Below are positions 36,301 to 42,765 of a DNA stretch of 64,000 nt, piece after piece. How positions within the stretch are numbered: the stretch's first letter is position 1; each line of letters starts with the position of its first letter. This stretch comes from Endozoicomonas sp965232255. GTDB lineage: Bacteria; Pseudomonadota; Gammaproteobacteria; Pseudomonadales; Endozoicomonadaceae. The translations under genes were made by a program, and so were the position numbers. The notes beneath the pieces are model-generated. The model worked only from the letters and a program-made list of their open reading frames with translations, had not been told where the DNA came from and did no database searches. The stretch lies in contig OZ246962.1 of assembly GCA_965232255.1 (NCBI GenBank), positions 3,162,001 to 3,226,000 on the forward strand. The letters run 5' to 3'.

Positions 36301-36426
36301 TACAACATCAATGGACGACTGAATCTCGGAGTAAATAATGGCACATTTCCCTTCATTTCACTGATGAACGGCCTGACTCGCATGGTGACCGGAGTCCTGA
36401 TGACGGGTGGTGGAAGGACGCAATAA
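33397..36426 (+). CDS. Tandem paralogue 2: large repeat protein with bipartite NLS-like motif; effector candidate
   Basis: A ~1,009-residue close paralogue of the preceding gene, near-identical over residues ~40-150 and over most of the C-terminal half. It differs most in the repeat region (for example residues ~170-215, where NGVNLKDVPPTLKD becomes DSANLDHVPLVLKD). The KR-x13-KKRK element at 46-64 is conserved, and the DUF4116-like repeats and kinase-N-lobe-like segment (YFKFRRKGEPL) are kept. The ATG at 33397 follows AGGAAAAATTTT, a leader shared with copy 1. The frame is open upstream to 33322, inside the end of copy 1, but the duplicated leader argues for the internal ATG. The hairpin repeat A begins about 25 bp after its stop. 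Confidence 0.7.
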   Translation: MIPTTPVQTTHCWVTSEPMDTPDNLKKDLGQSMPSASAKVRKPGHKRPMEPQTWGATNDIKKRKLLPVNERSYIAAAHPVGPQPSIHGRLDPQLKACLIRYVETSSRNEPVPVEDYKTLFNYFRYPLPNMDLSLLDTEDLEHLCEQGFSLGQIPAKRITRNLCLLACSRDSANLDHVPLVLKDSEVCKVACTQNPHKINKVPDNVLSAWRRSGFLEKLFSMDKYIIYRMSRADITYPMIVDGCKAGVLAYKFIAEDHPKRNELLKITFERNLLALKHFPAEMQTPDIFRLACERSGDAIQYVPEKDRDFDLCKIAVGNNPVALRYLNPRLTDQEREQIYWIACTHSAESLRYVPQSYLNYALFKQACLNPKIEYYFEYLPQHFSHIEKKALFYTAFTSTKGKIVLCKSDKTVIAMIEEFDDIYQLACHVWENAIKKDALAYFDIPPLFRTADHWNLALKSELCPDFFEAVNDLKSLSRLPYIPVSKQHSFLSNSKKSLDEKIRFIELVDGNGLQPGKPPSAKNLVTTTSPLHNEVRNPFLMDLITTAYNCAGFEPANLWLGKQIHSDVKNNATVFPITDIPEPLLAENYQYQEIVGGRTIQFIAQEKSENSIYFKFRRKGEPLQELAGEGLLYQYLDRHPEIKMQFKSQLPSLSGFMKIPLDEHLKTTLKTFPDPVEIIEENGQQFVHVFSYTAATEYAKYAYVADSDPGKPFNKSEQAILDACDDWSKMARMGLVLTGMLPAFHDTLSARRWVALFGVFNVNNKATHPGTFGAWNTDATCKPDVGHSGIRDIGDYELFGQIKSCLQQHDTQDSIHPWSVSQRLALANAMSEMILTAVLLRSRLRQPFAEYHYQNPEAVAETASFIECACNKLLAGFNASNASEEQTSTLLQATLRCSDAEYQQWLHRAAQEVVYWTALQPGEEQYEQLPQSRFDHAQCYLNHATGQRKLSPELYPEAEATQKKEVDFYNINGRLNLGVNNGTFPFISLMNGLTRMVTGVLMTGGGRTQ

Positions 36427-36450
36427 AGAAAAAAACCCGAAAAAAGACGA

Positions 36451-36508
36451 AAAAAGGACACCCACTTTTTTTCAGTTGAGAGATTTATGGGTGTCCTATT
36501 CTTCTTTT
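36451..36508. repeat. Hairpin repeat copy A
   Basis: An AAAAAGGACACCCAC arm, then TTTTTTTCAGTTGAGAGATTTA, then the complementary arm GGGTGTCCTATTCTTCTTTT. GGACACCCA and TGGGTGTCC form a 9-bp stem with a ~25-base loop. It is one of at least four related copies at 36.4-38.8 kb. It lies between the stop of paralogue 2 and a phage terminase fragment and may also act as a terminator. Confidence 0.8.
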
Positions 36509-36509
36509 G

Positions 36510-36746
36510 CGCGAAGCGTTCCGGACGAAAATGGCCAAGCTGGAATATGAGGAAAAAACCGGCATCCTGACCGATGCAGTAATAGTCAGGTAGGAGGCGT
36601 TTAAGGCAGGGCGGATTATCCGCAATGAATTGCTGGCCATTCCTGATCGAATGGCCGATGTGCTGGTGGTAGAGGATGATCCGGCCACGGTACGACGGAT
36701 CATATGCGATGAGTTGGAGTTGGTGTTGCGTCGTCTCGGCGACTGA
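36510..36746 (+). pseudogene. Phage terminase small-subunit (Nu1-like) C-terminal fragment
   Basis: Plus-strand codons read REAFRTKMAKLEYEEKTGIL, an in-frame TAG, then AGRIIRNELLAIPDRMADV and a closing DELELVLRRLGD. The pattern LLAIPDR-AD-x-x-x-E-D-P matches the C-terminal half of Nu1-type terminase small subunits. The missing N-terminus and the internal stop show that it is dead. Its left end coincides with hairpin repeat A. Confidence 0.65.
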
Positions 36747-36749
36747 TGT

Positions 36750-37037
36750 TTACGGCAAACACTGGCGCGCCGTCGTGTAAACATCGCCCCTTTCCCGTTT
36801 ACCCACACTGATGACGAATACTACCACAACGTCGTCCAATACTTGATAAACCAGCTGGTAACCGGCATTTCTCAACTTGATTTTGTAGCAGTCTTTCTGG
36901 CCGGATAACTTGTCCTTGGCGACTCTTGAATGGTTCAGACACTCACGCAACTTGTTCCTGAACTGCTCTCATACCGTGGAGTTGAGCTTTTCCCACTCTT
37001 TCAGCGCCTGTACTGAGAACTCCAGCTCATAGGTCAT
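36750..37037 (-). pseudogene. RelE-type toxin with internal stop
   Basis: A RelE/ParE-superfamily toxin frame starting at the ATG at 37037 (MTYELEFSVQALKEWEKL). It is interrupted by TGA at codon 23, where relatives have Arg (x-V/I-R-E-Q-F), and then reads on intact as EQFRNKLRECLNHSRV, YKIKLRNAGYQLVYQV and VISVGKRERGDVY. A single C-to-T change of CGA to TGA explains it. The gene overlaps its antitoxin gene by 11 bp. Translation could restart at the TTG at codon 30, which would lack the first helix, so the toxin is probably inactive. Confidence 0.8.
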
Positions 37038-37281
37038 CAATGTTTACCCGGACTCGCTGGTCGTTTTTGCGCTCTTCAACAATAGCGGCCAGCTCCAGGT
37101 CTTCCAGAGCATCTATCATGGCTTCGTAGACATGCGCCGGTACGGCATAAAACACCGGCTGGTTGCGGTTCAGGATAGCCACGGTCTCACCGTTGGCCTC
37201 TTTCATGACCGCCATGGGGTTCTTCTTTAGTTCAGATATGCCAGCACTGACGTCGGCCAGGATCGGATGGACTGAGGCCAT
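37027..37281 (-). CDS. Phd/StbD-type antitoxin
   Basis: An ~84-residue antitoxin of the Phd/YefM fold (StbD/YafN-like): ADVSAGISELKKNPMAVMKE near the N-terminus binds DNA, followed by VAILNRNQPVFYAVPAHVYE and an acidic C-terminal tail (RVRVNIDDL) that would wrap the toxin. The ATG at 37281 is preferred over the upstream frame start at 37341. Its stop lies inside the relE-like gene start, as in working pairs, but that toxin carries a nonsense codon, so this gene is probably an orphan survivor or an anti-addiction relic. Confidence 0.85.
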   Translation of the reverse strand: MASVHPILADVSAGISELKKNPMAVMKEANGETVAILNRNQPVFYAVPAHVYEAMIDALEDLELAAIVEERKNDQRVRVNIDDL

Positions 37282-37440
37282 GACAAGCTCCTTCAAGCGA
37301 TTAACAGACCAAATAATAGACCTGTTATTCGTCTTGTTCAAAGACTATTTATATGATCGATAGCTTCGTAAAGGAAAGCTCATATCTTGATGGCTTCTTC
37401 AGCGAGAAAAAAGCGAGAAAAGCGAAACGAGAAAAGCGAA

Positions 37441-37490
37441 AAAAGGAAACCCACTTTTTTCAGTTGAGAGATTTATGGGTGGCCTATTCT
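37441..37490. repeat. Hairpin repeat copy B
   Basis: A diverged copy of the repeat at 36451: AAAAGGAAACCCAC, then TTTTTTCAGTTGAGAGATTTAT, then GGGTGGCCTATTCT. The stem has two mismatches (GGAAACCCA / TGGGTGGCC). It sits just left of a phage gene fragment that starts near 37500. Confidence 0.75.
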
Positions 37491-37540
37491 GTTGATTCTT
37501 CTTCACTATCGTCCTCTCTGGTAATGGCGAGGCGGCTTGG

Positions 37541-37747
37541 GTGTCGTGGCTGACGGTGAAAGATCTGTATGTCCTGTCCAAGATGGCCAACAAAACCATG
37601 CATCTGACACTACCCGATGGCAGGCAGTTTTCCGTGAGCTTTGACCGGGCAAACGAGGCTGCGCTGGAAACACGACAGCTTATTTCGTTCGCTTATCCCG
37701 ATGAGGACGACCTCTATCTTATTAATCTACGGCTGATCATGGTGTAA
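37541..37747 (+). pseudogene. Phage protein C-terminal fragment
   Basis: A frame open from a GTG at 37541, with open codons extending left into the hairpin repeat, encodes SWLTVKDLYVLSKMANKT, HLTLPDGRQFSVSFDR and DLYLINLRLIMV. It looks like the end of a phage tail-region protein of a type I have seen in prophages of gammaproteobacteria but cannot name exactly. No independent start or ribosome site is seen, so I take it as a truncated remnant. Confidence 0.45.
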
Positions 37748-37762
37748 GCGTCGATCGACGTA

Positions 37763-38032
37763 TTAAAACAGCTCGCTATGGCTGCCGATTCGGGCCAGTT
37801 GCAGTTTCCCGTCATGAATGCGGTAGATCAAGACCAGGTCCGGCTTTATATGACAGTCACGAAAGCTCAGCCAGTCCCCGACCAGAGCGTGATCCACATG
37901 ACGGGCATCCAGCACTTTACCCCGTTGCAAGGTGCCAATCACATGCCCTACGGCAACAATATCAGCGATGGGCAGTTTGGTGATTTTTTTGCAGTCCTTC
38001 TTGAACTGGCTGGCGTACTCAAGACTGTACAT
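37763..38032 (-). CDS. yafQ: YafQ-type mRNA interferase toxin
   Basis: An 89-residue type II toxin of the YafQ family, a ribosome-dependent mRNA cleaver. Signature parts are YSLEYASQFKKDCKK, the HVDHALVGDWLSFRDCHI block and the C-terminal RIGSHSELF, whose His is a known catalytic position in YafQ. No frameshift or stop is seen, so it should be active. It overlaps the DinJ-type antitoxin gene upstream by 14 bp on the minus strand. Confidence 0.9.
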   Translation of the reverse strand: MYSLEYASQFKKDCKKITKLPIADIVAVGHVIGTLQRGKVLDARHVDHALVGDWLSFRDCHIKPDLVLIYRIHDGKLQLARIGSHSELF

Positions 38033-38303
38033 CGCTTACTTTGCCATCGGTCAACTCATGCATTAACGCACTGACGGATTCAGCACGCTCCCCCCTCCCT
38101 TCATCCAGCTCTTTCATTGCGGCAATGGATACTTGATTCGGTTGCTGGATGCGCACTTCAAACGGAATGCCACCGTGATTGATCACGGCTTTGGCAAAGA
38201 GCTTGATCGCCTGGGAGGTGCTTAAACCCACAGCTTCACAGATATGGGTAAAGGCGGCCTTGGTGTCGTGGTCAATACGGGCGCTGAGCATTTCCTGCTT
38301 CAT
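38019..38303 (-). CDS. dinJ: DinJ/RelB-type antitoxin
   Basis: A 94-residue antitoxin paired with YafQ. The N-terminal ribbon-helix-helix (EMLSARIDHDTKAAFTHIC, GLSTSQAIKLFAKAVINHGG, IPFEVR) is the DinJ/RelB signature and binds the operator. The C-terminal half is acidic and probably toxin-binding. The ATG is at 38303. The pair would autoregulate from the 38304-38397 gap, which is AT-rich with repeated ATAC/TACAATGTA elements (CATACAATGTAGCACAATGTATAAC). Confidence 0.9.
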   Translation of the reverse strand: MKQEMLSARIDHDTKAAFTHICEAVGLSTSQAIKLFAKAVINHGGIPFEVRIQQPNQVSIAAMKELDEGRGERAESVSALMHELTDGKVSDVQS

Positions 38304-38397
38304 ACATCACTCTCCATTAGCTGAATATGTCATACAATGTAGCACAATGTATAACAAAATAAAGCTATCTCCCTTTGGCTAGAGAAAAGAAAAACCG

Positions 38398-38775
38398 ATG
38401 GCCATTAACAACAATGACGTTAATCTCTTCGAAAGGAAGCACCTCGCTGATGAGGAAAACGGCGACAGTCGTTTAATCGGCCGACACGTCATTGATGGCA
38501 ACGTCAACAATCTGTTTCAGGACATTTCCCGAATCGACTGCACCGTGGGTGACGTGGCGCTGCGCAAGGCGTTTGTCGGCATCAACATAGACAATAACGA
38601 TACCTACCTGGGCAGCCACTTGATCCTGACTGAACAGAAAAAAAGAGAAAAAAAAAGGAAAAAAAAGAGGAAAAAAAAGGACATCCACTTTTTTCAGAAA
38701 GGAAAAAAAAGGACATCCACTTTTTTCAGTGGAGAGATTTATGGGAGAGATTTATGGGTGTCCTATTCTCTTTGA
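38398..38775 (+). pseudogene. Phage protein N-terminal fragment fused to repeat DNA
   Basis: Codons 1-80 read like a phage structural-region protein: MAINNNDVNLFERKHLADEE, VIDGNVNNLFQDISRID, TVGDVALRKAFVGIN, DTYLGSHLILTE. I recognise the pattern from Mu-like and related prophages without knowing a formal name. After codon 80 the frame runs into a poly-Lys/Arg stretch encoded by A-rich repeat DNA and then hairpin repeat C, so the gene was cut there. The 37541 fragment has a similar style, but whether it is part of the same gene is not shown. Confidence 0.5.
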
Positions 38776-38803
38776 TCCTGACTATGGGTGTCCTATTCTC
38801 TTC
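38669..38803. repeat. Hairpin repeat copy C (nested/duplicated)
   Basis: Two left arms (GGAAAAAAAAGGACATCCAC followed by TTTTTTCAG) lie in tandem at about 38669-38697 and 38701-38729. They are followed by a partial AGAGATTTATGG, a full right arm TTTATGGGTGTCCTATTCTC and a further ATGGGTGTCCTATTCTCTT ending at 38803. It looks like one copy inserted into, or recombined with, another. An A-rich AAAAAAGG tract precedes it. Confidence 0.75.
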
Positions 38804-39021
38804 TGCGCCTTAAGCGCGAAGTTATTGATAGATGCCAATGCTATGCAAATTATCGGCTCCTCATAAGCCCAGTAGAATAGGTATCTGCGAGAGAGTATTG
38901 GGTTGCTGCATACCATCGGCTCACATCAATATGACAGAGTAATTGAGAGATAGCTCTATAGTGCATTTATTGTTAATAAGTGTATCCTGTTCTCATCTTG
39001 GCTTTTTATGTATGTTTATCA

Positions 39022-39330
39022 ATGTCCATGAAGTTATTAAACACCTACGACACCCGGGAAGAAGGCGAAGCCGCCGAACAAAAGCTAGTCGGTGAACGGC
39101 GCCTTGCGAGCGAACGGGATGGCACCGAGACCATCTACAACCTGTTCGGCACCCCATCCTGGTCCAACTTCTACCGCCTGGGCATGTATGACCTGGACCA
39201 GCTACAACAAATCGTTGAGCAGAAAAAAAACAACCAGCCCTACGATCAGGCCAGGCATCAGGAAATTCTCAAGCTATTAAACGTAGTCGCAAAAAACTAC
39301 GAGCTGAAAATTCCTGAACACTGGCTTTAA
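39022..39330 (+). CDS. Small hypothetical protein beside the restriction-like operon
   Basis: A ~102-residue soluble protein (MSMKLLNTYDTREEGEAAEQ..., then YNLFGTPSWSNFYRLGMYD and a C-terminal ELKIPEHWL), helical and charged, which I do not recognise. Start codons at 39022 or 39028 are possible and neither has a strong ribosome site. It is convergent with the Res-type gene, its end 52 bp from the Res stop. It may be a cargo gene or a partner of the island; there is no evidence either way. Confidence 0.45.
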   Translation: MSMKLLNTYDTREEGEAAEQKLVGERRLASERDGTETIYNLFGTPSWSNFYRLGMYDLDQLQQIVEQKKNNQPYDQARHQEILKLLNVVAKNYELKIPEHWL

Positions 39331-39381
39331 CTGTAATCCACTTCCAGCTCTGGCGAACGATTCAACAGAGCTGAAAACCTC

Positions 39382-42300
39382 TCACAGTAAACAGAACCCA
39401 CAGCTGGCAATCCGGGAAAACATTTTCTCAAGATAGCTGTCGCCACCGTCCTCCATAAAAAGAATGTGTCGATCTTCCAGCGCCTGCTTTTTGATCTTAT
39501 GGCCTACATTAAGCAGGTCAGCGTACTTGGTAGGCGATAAGACAAAAGCATTCAAGATCAGTGCAGGCTCTGTCGGTTGAGCCTGCCTGGCCAAATCTGC
39601 CTCAATGTTTTTGATCTCTTTATAAAGCCCCAGTTTGGGGTGGTTCAGGTCCATCTGGCGGATACCTTTCGGATCAACAAAAGAGAGCCACTGCTCACCA
39701 GTCCTGTCATCTACCAGCCACAACAGGAAATCCGGGTAAAAATTGCCGGCTGTCGCAAAGCCAATCCCCTTATCTTTGGAATCCGCATTACGCAGCAGGT
39801 AAAGGCTTTTTTCACCAATGGCAGTCTTCCCGCGAGGTGAGTCATAGAACGCCTTTAAATCCTGCACAAACTGGATTTCACTGGGTGCATCAAAAGCCAT
39901 GGGCCGCATTTTTAAGGGCACCGCATCCTTATCCTCCAGAGAGATCAGCGGATAAAACAGGTGCTTATCAAAACTGATAGCCACCATATGGGGAGCGTTC
40001 CATTTGCTGGCTTCTCCCAGTTTGCCCTCTGCAACCAGTTCTTTCAGTGTTTCCAGCTTATCCAGGTATTCACGGCCATCATCACTGTCGTTAATTTCAA
40101 ACTGATAGAGCTTGAGCATGGAGCTGTGGTCATTATGTATGCTGACCACTTCGTAGAACTGACCTTCGTAGCCCGTCTTCAACGCTTTATAAAAACGGTC
40201 TGTATAGTCGCAAAGCAACCGGACCAGAATATCTTCCTGCCGTTTAATATCACTGAAGGTATGAACATCAAACTCCGGTCTTGGCATATACAGGGTATAC
40301 CAGTCCTGGGAGCCCATGCAGAAGTTAATTAACCGTTGCTTGTCGAGCCGCAAATTACTCCAGCTGCGCTGGTGCTTGAAGTTCTGCAACGTCAGATAGA
40401 TACGGTCAAAATCAAAGAGCGCATAATGGGTCTGGTTTAATTTGCCCTGATGGCGAACTTCAGCTTTGGTTGGTTTCCCGTCACCCGTGCTGCTCAGTGC
40501 CTCAATGCGAGGGTATAAATCCAGCATCACATGGGGCGTTTTTATTTTGCCCTGAAACTCTACCGGAATTTCATATAACCATGGGAAGTGGGTTCGTTTA
40601 AAGCCGAGCTTCTGGTTGTCCTTGTAGCCATCCTTCAATGCCAGGGTTTTCAGCTTATTGGCAGGCAGGTTGGAACGGGTAGGGAAATCCAGCTCCAGAA
40701 TTTCATCACTAGGGGTAATGCCTTCTTCCTTCAGATAATCTTTGAAGGTGGCCATATAACTGGCACGAACACCAAAAATATTCAGGGTTTCCAGCTTATC
40801 AAGATGCAAACCCCGGGGACGCAAGTTAGGCTCGGTTCGCTTCAAAGAGTACTCTTTACCCTTCAGACGAACTCCCCGGCCAAACAGCTGAATGATCTGA
40901 GAACCTTCTCCCTGTCCCATATTCAGCAGGCCCATGGTAGAAACCCGCCAGCTGCTCCAGCCCTCAGTAAACTTCCGGGAGCCGATCAGCACGTTCAGCT
41001 GACTGCCTTTGGTGTTGAGGGTATGGAACAGAGCGCCGCCAAACTCATCAGACTCACTATCAAAATCATCTAACTCATCAGCGGTTTTGTAAAAGCCCTG
41101 ATCATCACCAATAGAGATAAGGCCAAACGGGTCAGCACCGCCTACCCGCAGAGCTAGTTCCCCTTTACTGTTTTTAATATTGACCAGCTTCAGCCGTTGT
41201 TTGGCATTAGCATTAAACAGCTTGTGTAAAATATCGCTGTACAGAGCATCAATATCATCAGTGAAGTTCATCAGGGGCGTAAAGCGGCCCTTAAAAATAT
41301 TATTGCCTTTGGCATCCAGCAGCTGTGCCTTATCAGTAATTAGCTCCTTCAGCCAGATTTTGATAGTACTTTCTTCATTGAGGAAGTAAGCCAGAAAGCG
41401 CACCACTTCGAGAATGTCAGAATCTTCACCGGATACTGTGTTACCAACAAACACCCAAAGGGGTTTTTCAATATTAAAATCGCTCAACTTGTCGTGGTTT
41501 TTCTGCCAAAGCCAAGTTTGCTGGTAAAAGCTCAGTAGACAGGCGGTGAAGTATTTTTCGGCATTGTCGGCGGTTTCATAGGCATCACCGTTCATATTCA
41601 GAATCAGCGATTCTTTGCCATAACCATCGTCATAAAAATATTTGTATGAGTAGTCAAACAAAACACATTTGGCGTAAATCTCTCGGGTAGCGGTAATCCG
41701 TGCGGAACGCTGTTCATCACTGGTCAGAGCTATTTGTGCCAGTTTGGATTTGTCCAGCTTTTTAAGCGCCGTTGTTTCAAAGTACGTTTTTGCTTTCTTT
41801 TTCAGGATTTCTTCTTGAGCCTTGGCGACGGTATTTCCCTTAGAAACCGCCTGACCAAAGGTAGCCGAATATTCAAAAGCAAAACCGTCACTGATCAGTG
41901 CTTCACGGCGCTGCATCCAGGCTCCAGCAGCAGTGCCGGTACCCCGATGCCCTTCATCGACCAGTACTAGATTATTGCCCTGAAAAGCTTCCACAGCAAC
42001 AGTCTTATCTCCCATGTTGTCACCGAGCTTATTAATATCGATGACTTCAATGGTGCCCTTGAAAGCGCGGGTCTTGTTTTTATCAAACAGTCGGCTAAAG
42101 CTGAATCCGGAAAGATCAAGCTCCTGAAGGTGCTGTTTGGATAACCCTTCGTTGGGTGTCAGCAGGATGATTTTGTCTGGATAAATGTGGCTGTTGCCCT
42201 GCTGGAAATAGTGCAGATACTGCTTGATATTGACGTGCAGCAGCAGCGTCTTACCACTGCCGGTGGCATTCCAGAACGCTATCTTGTTCAGGTCATCCGC

Positions 42301-42765
42301 AATATAGGACTGGAATGTTTCCGAACCCTGTTCTTTGCTGTAGCGTTGCAACTCTTGATTCAAACCATCCACTAAGGCTTGTGGCTTGTTGAAGTACCAG
42401 TCCAGATAGATTTCGGTAAATAACAGCGAAAGATACTGGAAGTACTTCATGTTCAGAACATGCCCTTCCAGCTTATTCCGTTGCTCGGTAATTTCCTGCC
42501 AGTATCGAACAATGTTCAGATCATAGCGGCGCAGGTCGGCTTCACTGATCCAGTCCACTTCAAAAAGATTACGTGTCAGCTCATGGAAGAACAGCGTCTG
42601 ACCATCGTCGTCAATTCCTTCATGCTGGTTATCGCCGAGGCGTAACTTTAATGCTGCCAGTTCATTGCCTTTAAAAAAACGCATGACCCAGCGGTTTAAC
42701 ACTAGGTCCTTGTGAAAGCTGCGTCTTTGAGTTCGGCGTATTGGGGTTGTGCTGCGTGGGGCCAT
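39382..42765 (-). CDS. Res-type helicase-nuclease (type III restriction-like)
   Basis: A 1,127-residue superfamily-2 helicase of the type III Res kind. Walker A is ATGSGKT near residue 165, motif II is VDEGHRGTG (DEGH) near 270, and motif VI is QLFGRGVRL near 627. Near residues 1008-1030 a PD-(D/E)xK-like nuclease core is visible: FYPDFLLWLV, then LSFVDPKG with the D-x-K. That ties ATP-driven translocation to DNA cutting. Translation is coupled to the methyltransferase gene by a 1-bp overlap (TAATG). It is the third gene of the SNF2-Mod-Res operon. Target sequence and cutting pattern cannot be read from sequence. Confidence 0.85.
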   Translation of the reverse strand: MAPRSTTPIRRTQRRSFHKDLVLNRWVMRFFKGNELAALKLRLGDNQHEGIDDDGQTLFFHELTRNLFEVDWISEADLRRYDLNIVRYWQEITEQRNKLEGHVLNMKYFQYLSLLFTEIYLDWYFNKPQALVDGLNQELQRYSKEQGSETFQSYIADDLNKIAFWNATGSGKTLLLHVNIKQYLHYFQQGNSHIYPDKIILLTPNEGLSKQHLQELDLSGFSFSRLFDKNKTRAFKGTIEVIDINKLGDNMGDKTVAVEAFQGNNLVLVDEGHRGTGTAAGAWMQRREALISDGFAFEYSATFGQAVSKGNTVAKAQEEILKKKAKTYFETTALKKLDKSKLAQIALTSDEQRSARITATREIYAKCVLFDYSYKYFYDDGYGKESLILNMNGDAYETADNAEKYFTACLLSFYQQTWLWQKNHDKLSDFNIEKPLWVFVGNTVSGEDSDILEVVRFLAYFLNEESTIKIWLKELITDKAQLLDAKGNNIFKGRFTPLMNFTDDIDALYSDILHKLFNANAKQRLKLVNIKNSKGELALRVGGADPFGLISIGDDQGFYKTADELDDFDSESDEFGGALFHTLNTKGSQLNVLIGSRKFTEGWSSWRVSTMGLLNMGQGEGSQIIQLFGRGVRLKGKEYSLKRTEPNLRPRGLHLDKLETLNIFGVRASYMATFKDYLKEEGITPSDEILELDFPTRSNLPANKLKTLALKDGYKDNQKLGFKRTHFPWLYEIPVEFQGKIKTPHVMLDLYPRIEALSSTGDGKPTKAEVRHQGKLNQTHYALFDFDRIYLTLQNFKHQRSWSNLRLDKQRLINFCMGSQDWYTLYMPRPEFDVHTFSDIKRQEDILVRLLCDYTDRFYKALKTGYEGQFYEVVSIHNDHSSMLKLYQFEINDSDDGREYLDKLETLKELVAEGKLGEASKWNAPHMVAISFDKHLFYPLISLEDKDAVPLKMRPMAFDAPSEIQFVQDLKAFYDSPRGKTAIGEKSLYLLRNADSKDKGIGFATAGNFYPDFLLWLVDDRTGEQWLSFVDPKGIRQMDLNHPKLGLYKEIKNIEADLARQAQPTEPALILNAFVLSPTKYADLLNVGHKIKKQALEDRHILFMEDGGDSYLEKMFSRIASCGFCLL

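Noticed and set aside
38637..38803. Possible CRISPR-like repeat cluster
   Set aside because: Repeats are nested arms of a hairpin unit without regular spacers, and no cas genes are present.
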